From: Paenibacillus borealis
Lineage (GTDB): Bacteria; Bacillota; Bacilli; Paenibacillales; Paenibacillaceae
Assembly: GCF_000758665.1 (NCBI RefSeq)
Contig: NZ_CP009285.1
Location: 7,750,001-7,814,000, forward strand
Direction: 5' to 3'
DNA length: 64,000 bases
Below the pieces are notes generated by a model that was not told the DNA's origin, made no database searches, and worked only from the letters and a program-made list of their open reading frames with translations. This document shows positions 37,157 to 45,732 of the stretch, piece by piece. Each line of letters opens with the position of its first letter. The stretch's first letter is position 1. Position numbers and translations under genes: made by a program.

Positions 37157-37726
37157 TGGTGAAATCAGGGGCACTTTTGCTCCTCATTTCTTCCTTTGGC
37201 CCGCATCCGGCGAAATCAGGGGCACTTTTGCTCTTCATTTCTTCCTTTGGCCCGCATCCGGTGAAATCAGGGGCACTTTTGCTCCTCATTTCTTCCTTTT
37301 GCCCGCATCCAGTGAAATCAGGGGCACTTTTGCTCTTCATTTCTTTCTTTGACCCGCATCCGGCGAAATCAGGGGCACTAATGCTCTTCATTTCCACTTT
37401 GAGTTCACCCGACCGCTCACTTTCGGCGGGATTAGAGGGATTTATCCATTTGATTTTTCCATTTCGCCCACTTTCGGCGGGATTAGTGGGATTTATCCAT
37501 TTGATTTCTTCAGACCGCCCACTTTCGGCGGGATTAGTGGGATTTATCCATTTGATTTTTCCATTTCGCCCACTTTCGGCGGGATTAGAGGGATTTATCC
37601 ACTTGATTTCACCATACCGTCCACTTCCGGCGCGATCAATGGGATTTATCCCTTTAATTTTTCCATTTCGCCCGGTTTCTGGGGGATTCAGTTGGATTTC
37701 TGATACAAGAACACTTTCGTCCCTCA
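37157..37726. repeat. 51-bp tandem repeat array, about 11 units in two subtypes
   Basis: Subtype A (marker GAAATCAGGGGCACTTTTGC) recurs at 37161, 37212, 37263, 37314 and 37365, always 51 bases apart. Subtype B (marker CGGCGGGATTAGNGGGATTT) recurs at 37424, 37475, 37526, 37577 and, decayed, at 37628 and about 37679, again 51 apart. The step from A to B is 63 bases. The subtypes align (CGGCG start, a central T-rich part, CCC near the end), suggesting common origin. Because 51 is a multiple of 3 both strands stay open for about 200 codons, but neither frame has a ribosome binding site. Confidence 0.92.
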
Positions 37727-37818
37727 AGCGGATCTGCTCCAATTCCAAGAAACTTATCCAAGACATTAAGCACGTTTTATCGACTACAGACGGATATCAT
37801 AATTTCCCAAACACACAC

Positions 37819-37872
37819 AAATAAAAGAGGCGAATCCCGGCCGCAATGGCTGTGGAGTCACCTCTTTTATTT
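37819..37872 (-). terminator. Terminator of bioY
   Basis: AAATAAAAGAGG at 37819-37830 and CCTCTTTTATTT at 37861-37872 form a perfect 12-bp stem. On the minus strand the T-rich end follows the stem, 18 bases after the bioY stop. Confidence 0.8.
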
Positions 37873-37890
37873 GATCTGTGCTGTTACGGA

Positions 37891-38499
37891 TTAACGGCTG
37901 ATGGTTGACTTCTCCCCGTCTGCCCAGACACCGGTATCACTGTTTAAAATACGGTCGATCGGATATACCTTCCACACTGCCGTCACTACAGCTGAGCATA
38001 GGATTGCCTTGGTCAGATCGCCCGGAATGAACGGCCACATCCCTGCGGTCAGAGCCTTGGACAGCGAGTCCATACCCAGGGAATGGGCTAGCCACCACAC
38101 ACCGCCCGGGTAGACAAGCAGCGCACCGAAAATAAAGTTGGCCGCAAGCAGCTTCACAAAAGTATATTTATCCTGCTTAATACGCTGGGCGAAGAAGCCG
38201 ATCAGCCAGGCTACGAACGGCCAGGAGAATATATAGCCTGCGGTCGGGCCAGCCAGCACCGCGAGTCCGCCGCTTCCGCCCATCACCGGGAAGCCGGCAG
38301 CAGCAAGTCCGATCACGATCAGCACGGCGAGCGTGCCGTAGCGTGCTCCCAGGATGGAACCTGCCAGCATAACAGCCAGGGTCTGCATTGTAATAGGTAC
38401 TGTGGAGAAAGGCAGCGAGATCTTCAAATAGCTCAGGGCTATCATGACTGCAGCGAATAATGCACTGAATATCAGGCCGCGGGTCGTCCATTTCTTCAT
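37891..38499 (-). CDS. bioY: Biotin transporter substrate-binding component BioY
   Basis: 202 residues, five to six hydrophobic helices. PFSTVPITMQTLAVMLAGSILGARYGTLAVL and GGSGGLAVLAGPTAGYIFSWPFVAWL are characteristic of BioY, the biotin-capturing S-component of ECF transporters. The ATG at 38499 has GGGAGG upstream. It is divergent from two ECF module genes, so the full transporter is encoded here in two transcripts that face away from each other. Confidence 0.94.
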   Translation of the reverse strand: MKKWTTRGLIFSALFAAVMIALSYLKISLPFSTVPITMQTLAVMLAGSILGARYGTLAVLIVIGLAAAGFPVMGGSGGLAVLAGPTAGYIFSWPFVAWLIGFFAQRIKQDKYTFVKLLAANFIFGALLVYPGGVWWLAHSLGMDSLSKALTAGMWPFIPGDLTKAILCSAVVTAVWKVYPIDRILNSDTGVWADGEKSTISR

Positions 38500-38530
38500 T
38501 GCCGGGATTACCTCCCTTTTTTTAAGGATC

Positions 38531-38559
38531 ACTATAACATCCCCCTCCGGATACATCAA
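38531..38559 (-). promoter_or_regulatory. Promoter of bioY
   Basis: On the minus strand -35 TTGATG (38554-38559), 17 bases, -10 TATAGT (38531-38536). On the plus strand a TATAAT lies at 38575-38580, probably the -10 of the divergent ecf operon. No clear BirA operator was seen. Confidence 0.6.
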
Positions 38560-38619
38560 TCCTTAAATCTTTGTTATAATGGGTAGCGATTGTTGACTAG
38601 AGCTGTAAGGAAAGCGGGC

Positions 38620-39438
38620 ATGAGGATGATCAGGGCGCATAATTTGACCTTGTCTTTACGGGATGGCCAGCACAGGCGCCCGGTACTGCAAGGGATTAGT
38701 ATCCATATCGGGCGGGGAGAATGGGTTGCGCTCACAGGAGCCAACGGCTGCGGCAAAACCTCGCTGATCCGCACCTTCAACGGACTGAATACCCCGTCAG
38801 GAGGCAGTCTGTCCGTCGCCGGACTGGATCTGCGCTTGCCTCAGAACCGCGCGGCTGTGAAGCAGCATGTCCAACTGGTATTTCAGAACCCCGAGGCACA
38901 GACGGTTGGTTCTACGCCTTTTGAGGACATTGCTTTCGGGCTGGAGAACCGCGGTCTGGACCGGAGTCTGATGATTGCGCGAATCCATGATATTCTGCAG
39001 CAGGTAGGACTGGCCCACAAAGCAGAAGCGGATGTCGCCAGTCTGTCAGGCGGGGAACGCCAGCGCCTGGCTGTCGGCTGCTGCCTTGCACTGGAAGCCG
39101 GCATGATCATCTTCGATGAGGCCACCTCTATGCTGGACCCTGCGGGAAGACGGGATATTCTCGGGCTGGCCCGGGAATTATGGAAGAGCGGCACAACCGT
39201 GCTCTGGGTCACGCAGCGGATGGAGGAACTGGCCGAGAGTCCGCGCATTGCCGTTATGGGCGATGGCCAGCTGCTCTATGACGGCGATCCGCGCACCCTG
39301 TTCTACGCCTCGGAACTGCCGGATACGCTCGGCTGGACTCCATCCCCTGTAGTGCGCATCGGAAGACTGCTGCAGCGGCAGGGCTGGCCGCTCCATCTGC
39401 TCCCGCTGACCGAGCCGCAGCTGGAGGCGATGTTATGA
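38620..39438 (+). CDS. ECF transporter ATPase EcfA (first)
   Basis: 272 residues. Walker A GANGCGKTS, the Q-loop VFQNPEAQTVGSTPFEDIAFG typical of EcfA, signature SLSGGERQRLAVGC and Walker B MIIFDEATSMLDP. The ATG at 38620 has TAAGGAAA upstream. The stop overlaps the next gene as ATGA. With the fused EcfA-EcfT protein and BioY it should drive biotin uptake; use with other S-components is possible. Confidence 0.92.
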   Translation: MRMIRAHNLTLSLRDGQHRRPVLQGISIHIGRGEWVALTGANGCGKTSLIRTFNGLNTPSGGSLSVAGLDLRLPQNRAAVKQHVQLVFQNPEAQTVGSTPFEDIAFGLENRGLDRSLMIARIHDILQQVGLAHKAEADVASLSGGERQRLAVGCCLALEAGMIIFDEATSMLDPAGRRDILGLARELWKSGTTVLWVTQRMEELAESPRIAVMGDGQLLYDGDPRTLFYASELPDTLGWTPSPVVRIGRLLQRQGWPLHLLPLTEPQLEAML

Positions 39439-41219
39439 GGATTGTGGCAGAGCATCTCTCCTTCCATTACGACGGCAGGTACGCAGTGCAGGATATCTCA
39501 CTAAATATCCATGCAGGCACGCTGACAGTCCTCTGCGGAGTTAACGGAAGCGGCAAGTCCACCCTGCTGCGCCTGCTCGCCGGACTGGAGCAACCGTCGT
39601 CCGGCAGTATCATTCATGAAGATACGGAGCCCGCGGACCGCAAGGCCGGAGAAACCGTATCTATGGTATTTCAGCAGCCGGAAACCCAGCTGTTCGCGGA
39701 CAGCGTATACAAGGATATCGAATACGGCCTGACACAGCGCGGTGTGCCTAAGGTGCAGCGGGACGGTATCATCCGCAGCGCCCTCGCCCAGACCGGGCTG
39801 CCTTATGACGAATACGCGGCACGTTCCCCCTTCCTGCTAAGCGGAGGCGAGAAACGGCGGGTCTGCCTTGCGGGAGCAATAGCCTCCCGGCCCGGGTTTC
39901 TCATTCTCGATGAGCCGACCGCAGGACTGGACCCGCAGGCGGCACAGTCGCTGCTGGAAATGGTACAGGAGCTGCGGCAGAGCGGCCTGACTCTAATCAT
40001 CGGCACACATGATCTGGACAGCTTTCTGCCGGTTGCCGACGGGGTGATCGTGATGAAGCAGGGGGCTGTCCATTATGACGGCCCTGCTCCGGCGCTGACA
40101 GCCGATCCCAGTCTGCTGACCGGTGCCGGTCTCACGCCTCCGGCTTATGCCTCGATAGGCCGCAGGCTTGTGGAACGCGGCCTGCTTGAAGTATTGCCGG
40201 ACACTCTGGAGGAGCTGCTGGCCGGACTGGGTGAGCATCCACTGCCCGTTCCGCAGTTTGTCAGCACTCCTGCGGACGCCCGCAGGGAGCCAGGCGAAGG
40301 ACAACGAAGCGAGACGGAATCTCCCCCGCCAAGCGGAGCCGCACCGGGTCTATCGGACGCCACGCAAGGCCCGTCAAGCGAGGCCTTGGCTTCAATGATT
40401 CCTCAGGCAATTTACGGGGAGCCCGCAACATCTGAACCCTTATCAATCAAACAAGCCCCTGGCCAATCACGCTGGCAGGGACTGGACCCCCGGGTCAAAT
40501 GGCTCGGGATGATTATCGGTTCATTGACCGTACTGGGCATGGATACCTTTCTCCCGCTGCTGCTGACCGCTGGCCTGCTGGCCGGGCTTACGGTTTCGGC
40601 CGGGATTTCCTGGCGGAGAGCCTTCCGCTTCTTCCGCCCGTTCCTCCTCATGTTTCTGTTCCTCTGGCTGCTGTCCGGGCTCAGCTGGAACTCGCCCGGC
40701 TTCAGCCTCGGGCCGCTCGGCTTCAGTTCTGCGGGACTTGAGCGCGGAGGGATCAGCGTGCTGCGGTTTCTGCTGCTGATCGTCCTCGGCTTCCTGTTCA
40801 CCGAGACGACTACCGGCGCTCCGCTGCGCGAAGGGCTGGAATGGGGAATTGCTCCGCTGAGACATCTTGGAATCCGGACCCGCAACTGGTCGCTGGCTGT
40901 ATCCGTGACCCTGCAGTTCGTGCCCTGGATTCTCGGCAAGTTGACACAGCTGCAGCTGGCGCTGAGTTCACGGGGCAGACGGGCCCGCGGACTGACGCGC
41001 TGGTCTCCGCGGCAGATTGCTTTGATTATCGTGCCGCTGCTGATTCTTGTCCTGGCCCTGGGCGACGAGCTGGCTACAGCCGTTGAATCGCGCGGGTATG
41101 ATCCCGCTAAGCAGCGGACCCCAGTCTATCAGCTCGCCTGGAACAAACGCGATACATGGGTTGCGCTATGTATCCTGACGGCAGCGGGCCTGTTATGGTG
41201 GGTTTCCCGGATCAGCTAA
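39435..41219 (+). CDS. Fused ECF ATPase (EcfA) and transmembrane (EcfT) protein
   Basis: 594 residues. The N-terminal 250 are a full ECF ATPase (GVNGSGKST, VFQQPETQLFADSVYKDIEYG, LLSGGEKRRVCLAGA, LILDEPTAGLDP). Then follows a Pro/Ser/Glu-rich linker (about 275-345), then an EcfT domain with about five helices and both coupling motifs (ALSSRGRRARG and ESRGYDP). In most Firmicutes these are two genes; the fusion fixes one ATPase to the membrane subunit. The linker codons are in frame and show no sign of a recent join. The last 8 bases overlap the convergent nitroreductase gene. Confidence 0.93.
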   Translation: MRIVAEHLSFHYDGRYAVQDISLNIHAGTLTVLCGVNGSGKSTLLRLLAGLEQPSSGSIIHEDTEPADRKAGETVSMVFQQPETQLFADSVYKDIEYGLTQRGVPKVQRDGIIRSALAQTGLPYDEYAARSPFLLSGGEKRRVCLAGAIASRPGFLILDEPTAGLDPQAAQSLLEMVQELRQSGLTLIIGTHDLDSFLPVADGVIVMKQGAVHYDGPAPALTADPSLLTGAGLTPPAYASIGRRLVERGLLEVLPDTLEELLAGLGEHPLPVPQFVSTPADARREPGEGQRSETESPPPSGAAPGLSDATQGPSSEALASMIPQAIYGEPATSEPLSIKQAPGQSRWQGLDPRVKWLGMIIGSLTVLGMDTFLPLLLTAGLLAGLTVSAGISWRRAFRFFRPFLLMFLFLWLLSGLSWNSPGFSLGPLGFSSAGLERGGISVLRFLLLIVLGFLFTETTTGAPLREGLEWGIAPLRHLGIRTRNWSLAVSVTLQFVPWILGKLTQLQLALSSRGRRARGLTRWSPRQIALIIVPLLILVLALGDELATAVESRGYDPAKQRTPVYQLAWNKRDTWVALCILTAAGLLWWVSRIS

Positions 41220-42075
41220 GTGTATAGCTGAGCATGTATTCCGTATGCGGGCTGCCGGCCTCTATGCCCGGATCTTGGATAGTCCAGGTTCCGGCGATAT
41301 CCAGCTCCCGGCAGGCCAGCTCGAAATTGCAGGCGGCAATGCCGATATCTATCCGCTGCATCTGGAACCCAAGCTTGTTACCGCTGTAATTAGGCGTATG
41401 CTGCAGATAGAAATGCACCATCTGCCGGTCTGGAGACAAGACAAGTCTCCAGGGCTGCTTGTTGGAGGCTGAAGGTCCGATCCGGACCATCTCGATGGGG
41501 ACGGCCAGCTTTCCGGCGGCTTCCGGTGTCAGCTTTTTGCTGAAATCACTGTCGCAGAAGAGCTCCTGCCAAGGCTTCTTATTGTCAGCTCTGACCACAT
41601 AACGCATCGTCGTATCCAGCAGGCGCTGCTTCTCCCGTGCGTAGCCAAGCGGCGTAATGCAGGGAATAATCTCCCCTTCGGCAAGCTCAAGCTCACGGGT
41701 GAAGGATTTGCGGTTGAAGGTTCCGCCAATCCAGCAGGTTCCAAGCCCCAGCCCGGTCGCAAAAAGAATCAGCTTCTGAAAAGTATATCCGAACTCCAGC
41801 AGTGCCAGCTTCTCATTACGCACGGAGCCTACCAGATAAGCCTGCGGATTCATAATGATCCCGTAAGCGCCCAGCTTCATACCCTTGCCTTCCCCCGCCC
41901 CGCCTTTGGCCCAGATCCATTCAATCCCCGATATCCCGCCAAAAGGACCGCGCAAATTCTCTTCCTTATCCAGGTACTCCATAATAGAGTTATGGGCTGC
42001 CGTATCAATCGGTGTGGTTTCATAAGTCCGTACAGACTTGCGTTTCTCCATAATTTCCATTACTGCATTCCCCAT
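41212..42075 (-). CDS. Nitroreductase family protein
   Basis: 287 residues. FMN-binding nitroreductase fold: the start IMEKRKSVRTYETTPI carries the usual basic-Ser flavin contact, then LATGLGLGTCWIGGTFNRKSFTREL and IGPSASNKQPWRLVL. It is larger than typical nitroreductases (about 200) and of the two-lobed type annotated as nitroreductase-like. The ATG at 42075 is chosen for GAGGAGG upstream. The substrate is not evident. It is separated from the mprF-like gene by a terminator. Confidence 0.85.
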   Translation of the reverse strand: MGNAVMEIMEKRKSVRTYETTPIDTAAHNSIMEYLDKEENLRGPFGGISGIEWIWAKGGAGEGKGMKLGAYGIIMNPQAYLVGSVRNEKLALLEFGYTFQKLILFATGLGLGTCWIGGTFNRKSFTRELELAEGEIIPCITPLGYAREKQRLLDTTMRYVVRADNKKPWQELFCDSDFSKKLTPEAAGKLAVPIEMVRIGPSASNKQPWRLVLSPDRQMVHFYLQHTPNYSGNKLGFQMQRIDIGIAACNFELACRELDIAGTWTIQDPGIEAGSPHTEYMLSYTLS

Positions 42076-42150
42076 ATCAGTCCGCCTCCTCAAATTATCC
42101 TGCAACCCTGCCCTGCCTGTTTCAGCATCCCCGTTACAGCTTCAAGCTTA

Positions 42151-42182
42151 AAAAGAGGGCTCTGCTAAGAACAGAAGCCCTC
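42151..42182 (-). terminator. Terminator of the mprF-like gene
   Basis: On the minus strand GAGGGCTTCTG pairs with CAGAGCCCTC (42155-42182, one bulge), followed by TTTTTAAG. It lies about 90 bases after the stop. Confidence 0.82.
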
Positions 42183-42272
42183 CTAAAATGATGCCTAGTC
42201 TATAGTTGACTGTTCTGCGGTCCGGTTACTGGTAAAATTAGTATCTCCCATTTCAGGGGAACCGTCCAGTTC

Positions 42273-44924
42273 TTATTCCTTATCTTCCGGATGACGGGAC
42301 ACCAGCCTGACCAGATCCAGCGTTAAGAGATAAAGGGGAAGTGAAGCAGGATACGCCAGATACCGCGGCTCCCACTGGGGACCGAATTTCTCCTTATACC
42401 GCCGCAGGCCGGAGAATCCGTACCAATGGCCGCCGCGTTCAAAGACCAGGCGGGCCACCTTCTCCTCACGCAGCGCTCCGGTATTCCGGCCGACGCTGGA
42501 CAGCGGGGCATGCCCCAGATTAAAGCTGCGGAACCCCCGTGACTTCGCCCACTCCAGCAGACACAGGAACAAATAATCCATAGTCCCGTTTGGGGTATTC
42601 TTGCGGTGGCGCATGAGATCAATGGACACAGTCTTGTGTCCGTCATAGCCCGGGGCAATGGAGGCAAAAGCCAAAATATGCCCGTCAGCTGCGCGCAGCA
42701 GCGCCAGCGGGGCCAGCTGCAGATACGGCTTGCTGAACCAGCCCAGCGAATATCCTTTTTCCAGGCGTCCGCCCAGCCATTCCTCGGACAGTGCCCGGAG
42801 CTCCTGCAGCAGGTCAGGGGAATGTGTTGGCTCAGCAATCTCAAAGACATATCCCTCACGTTCAAACCGGCTTCTCACACTGCGCAGGTTGGCATTCCGG
42901 GGGCCGCTGACCTTGAAGTCCTCAAGCGGCACCAGTGCTTCCTCACCCAGCTTGAAGAACCGGTAGCCATGCTCGTGGTACACCGGAAGGTAGGCCGGTG
43001 TAGCCTGGTAGAACACTAAGGAGAGTCCATACAAATCCGCCGCCTGGCGGAACTCGCTGATTGCATCATTGGCCAGGCCCACCGGCCCCAGCGGATCGCC
43101 AAGTACCACCAGCTTGTCCCTCACTCTGGTAAAAGCGAATAATACTCTGCCCTCCCGGGCCCAGTAGAAGCTTTTGTCGCCCAGAAACAGCATATGGCTT
43201 AAGGCATTGCCCCAGCCTTCCGCCAGAAACTGCTCCAGCCGCGCCATATCCTTATCCGCGAAGAGCCCATCTGCCTTGCGCTGCGGCCTGAGGGCTGCAA
43301 GCATCGTCAGCAGCAGCCAGGAGAGGATCAGCCCGCCTGCAGCCGTAACCGCAACATTACTGTGCTGCCGCAGCCATTCCGGCCGGATCCCGGCAGGGAG
43401 ATGCTTCAGGAAGCCGTGGTGCGAATAGCTCCCCAGCCAGTAATAACTGAGCGCTACAGCTGAGGTCAGGGCCAGCCACCATAGAATACTTCTGGTACTG
43501 AACGGTACACTGATCCGGTAGAACCGGGTCCGTGAGATCCAGAGGATCAAGGCTACCAGCAATAGGAACAGAGCTTCCTCATAATCGAATCCCTTTGTAA
43601 AGGCAAATACCGCTCCGCCGAAGAGCAGCAGACTGGTCCAGACATAGGCCCTGTAGACACGCAGGGAGATGCCCCGCGACAGCAGGATCAGCATGAAGCC
43701 GATCAGCACGGACAGATGATGCGAGATCTGCATGACCGGCAGGGACAACAGCTCCTCCGTGATCCGCAGCCGGTAGAGCAGCTCAGGCGTAGCTGCGGAC
43801 AGCAGCAGAATCAGGCCGCTGGCCAGCACCAGCTTGCCGAGTGCCCAGACTCCCAGGTCACTGAGGAAGGTGTATTGGCCGGGCCAGCCCCATATTCTCT
43901 GCCATACTGTAACGGGAGTTTCGACTCTGTCTCCGCTGCGTTCAGTCCCCTTCTTACCAGGCAGGCCGATCTCCAGCGCTGCCAGCGCCAGTCCGATCAG
44001 CCAGGGCACAATATAATAGAATAATCTGTAGATGACGAGCACAGCCATAGCCTGATCGCTCCGGATTCCCAGCTGGGTAAGCCCAAGCAAGGCAATCAGG
44101 TCGAAGGCGCCGATGCCTCCGGGAGCCATGCTTAGAATGCCTGCAATGGCGGCAACGACATAAATACTGAAGACCGTAACAAACGGGGCACCTCCGAGCA
44201 GCTGACCGGCAATCATCCAGAAGGTCAGTCCGGCAAAAGCCCACTCCAGGAAGGAAGCTCCTACGGAAGCCGCTACCGTAAGCCATGAGGTTCTGCCCTG
44301 CCCCCGGTTAATCCACTTGGCGAACAGCGAGGAACGCTGGAGAATCACAAATAACGGCAAATAGAGGGCCATTCCCCACACCGCAAATACCAGCCAGCGA
44401 TGTTCATGCAGAAGGGCATCCGCCGGAAGGAGTCCGGTAAGGGTGCCCCAGGAGAGCAGCGACAGCCCTGTAATCATCAGCGGTGACAGAAATACGATGG
44501 CCGGTGCCAGCACGGACGAAGGCACACCGTTCTTCTTGTAGAGCAGTGTCCGTAGGCCGGCTCCGGCCAGACCGGCAAAGCCGATCATGTTATTGAACGT
44601 ATTAGCAATCCAGGCATAGCGGAAGGTGCTTAAGTAACTGGTCTGCAAGCGGAAATGCCCGCGGATTAAATAATCATAAGTACTCATGACCGCAACGGAG
44701 AGCAGGGAAATACCCAGCATCTGCAGAATGTCCGGCGCGGGGACTGCTTTTAATTCATGAATGATCTTCCCCAAATGAATCTGCTTCAGCTCATTCTGCC
44801 CTTCCCAATAGACAAGGCCGATAATCAGCAGCGGAAAAAGCGCCCTTACCGCCTTAATCCGGTAGATGGATAGAAGCAGCCGCACGAATCTGAAGCGTTC
44901 CAGTCTCTGTTTCATAGAATGCAT
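42273..44924 (-). CDS. mprF: MprF-like lysylphosphatidylglycerol synthase and flippase
   Basis: 883 residues. The N-terminal half has about 14 hydrophobic helices of the MprF flippase. The C-terminal third is the DUF2156 aminoacyl-phosphatidylglycerol synthase domain (DKSFYWAREGRVLFAFTRVRDKLVVLGDP, SIDLMRHRKNTPNGTMDYLF, RSFNLGHAPLSSVGR). It would transfer lysine or alanine from tRNA to phosphatidylglycerol and lower the net negative charge of the membrane, giving resistance to cationic peptides. The ATG at 44924 follows AGGTGA; an ATG at 44915 is also possible. A single gene with its own terminator. Confidence 0.9.
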   Translation of the reverse strand: MHSMKQRLERFRFVRLLLSIYRIKAVRALFPLLIIGLVYWEGQNELKQIHLGKIIHELKAVPAPDILQMLGISLLSVAVMSTYDYLIRGHFRLQTSYLSTFRYAWIANTFNNMIGFAGLAGAGLRTLLYKKNGVPSSVLAPAIVFLSPLMITGLSLLSWGTLTGLLPADALLHEHRWLVFAVWGMALYLPLFVILQRSSLFAKWINRGQGRTSWLTVAASVGASFLEWAFAGLTFWMIAGQLLGGAPFVTVFSIYVVAAIAGILSMAPGGIGAFDLIALLGLTQLGIRSDQAMAVLVIYRLFYYIVPWLIGLALAALEIGLPGKKGTERSGDRVETPVTVWQRIWGWPGQYTFLSDLGVWALGKLVLASGLILLLSAATPELLYRLRITEELLSLPVMQISHHLSVLIGFMLILLSRGISLRVYRAYVWTSLLLFGGAVFAFTKGFDYEEALFLLLVALILWISRTRFYRISVPFSTRSILWWLALTSAVALSYYWLGSYSHHGFLKHLPAGIRPEWLRQHSNVAVTAAGGLILSWLLLTMLAALRPQRKADGLFADKDMARLEQFLAEGWGNALSHMLFLGDKSFYWAREGRVLFAFTRVRDKLVVLGDPLGPVGLANDAISEFRQAADLYGLSLVFYQATPAYLPVYHEHGYRFFKLGEEALVPLEDFKVSGPRNANLRSVRSRFEREGYVFEIAEPTHSPDLLQELRALSEEWLGGRLEKGYSLGWFSKPYLQLAPLALLRAADGHILAFASIAPGYDGHKTVSIDLMRHRKNTPNGTMDYLFLCLLEWAKSRGFRSFNLGHAPLSSVGRNTGALREEKVARLVFERGGHWYGFSGLRRYKEKFGPQWEPRYLAYPASLPLYLLTLDLVRLVSRHPEDKE

Positions 44925-45155
44925 GACTTCACCTGCCCTTACTGCTGAATTCATCCTTGTTGCCTGAATAATATTCAGCATTTTCCATAAAACCTATTAT
45001 AGCAATATCAGCAGCAGATGACCCGTATAACGGTTATATGTTCACCAGAGTTAGACAGCCGGCAAAGTATAAATCACTGCAGACCCCGGAGAAACCGAAG
45101 GAAACTCTTAAAATTCCAGTAAGAGTTCGAAAGATGATTGATCCTCGAGTACAAA

Positions 45156-45195
45156 AAATAGGCACCCGGACTGCAATCAGTCCAGATGCCTATTT
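45156..45195 (-). terminator. Terminator downstream of the FlxA-like gene
   Basis: On the minus strand AAATAGGCA, CTGGACTG and CAGTCCGG, TGCCTATTT form the stem, followed by TTTG. It lies about 90 bases after the stop. A second hairpin, AGAGAACC / GGTTCTCT at about 45227-45260, lies between and lacks a T-run. Confidence 0.78.
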
Positions 45196-45283
45196 CTTAC
45201 TGCACAAGGGTTACCATACCGCAATAGAGAACCAGTCACCACGGCAATGGCGGTTCTCTTCTCAGGCATGCTGTTCACTGGGG

Positions 45284-45643
45284 TTATACCCGAATGTCAA
45301 ATCTTCCTTCGCTGTCAGTGGTTGCGGTAGCGATTTCCTGCGCAGATGCCGCTGCCAGCTTGCTGCTGTCAGCAGGCTTCTCCGGTGTTGCAGCTGCGCT
45401 TCCAGCCGAAGAGGCGCTGCTGGCGCTCTGTGACTTTTGGGCAATTTGCGCTTCGATCTGCTTGATCTGCTGCTCAAGCTGTTTGGTCTTGGTTTCCTTG
45501 GTCTTCTCGTCGTCTTTGCTGGAGCTCACCTTCTCAAGATCAGCTTCCAGCTTCGCCTTCTGCTTCTCAAGCGCAGCTGTATCCGTTGCACTGGAGGAAG
45601 TATACGTGGTAGATGTTGAAGCGGATACGGATGAAATATTCAT
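45284..45643 (-). CDS. FlxA-like coiled-coil protein
   Basis: 119 residues. A Ser/Thr-rich start (MNISSVSASTSTTYTSSS) precedes a long charged coiled coil (about 25-75, ALEKQKAKLEADLEKVSSSK, KQLEQQIKQIEAQIAQKSQ) and an Ala/Ser-rich tail. The layout matches the FlxA-like family, small proteins of unclear role. The ATG at 45643 has AAAGGAGGG 7 bases upstream. No flagellar genes adjoin it. Confidence 0.72.
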   Translation of the reverse strand: MNISSVSASTSTTYTSSSATDTAALEKQKAKLEADLEKVSSSKDDEKTKETKTKQLEQQIKQIEAQIAQKSQSASSASSAGSAAATPEKPADSSKLAAASAQEIATATTDSEGRFDIRV

Positions 45644-45732
45644 ACTTGTCCCTCCTTTCACCTATCCAATATATCTCTTTCACCCAAGCAGAACGTTAAA
45701 ATGCGCTGAAAGTTTGCTGAATGTCTGTTACT

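Noticed and set aside
37157..37726. Possible CRISPR array
   Set aside because: The whole 51-bp unit is repeated; there are no unique spacers between constant repeats, and no cas genes nearby.
37143..37824. Two opposing frames of 207 and 221 codons with 17-residue repeats
   Set aside because: They arise because the 51-bp unit is a multiple of 3. Neither has a ribosome site, and the flanks give no support for translation.
38571..38600. BirA operator between bioY and the ecf genes
   Set aside because: Only single GTTGAC/GTTATA words are seen, not the paired arms of a BirA site.
45037..45433. 131-codon plus-strand frame between mprF and the FlxA-like gene
   Set aside because: It runs through a terminator and into the antisense of the FlxA-like gene; no ribosome site or family.
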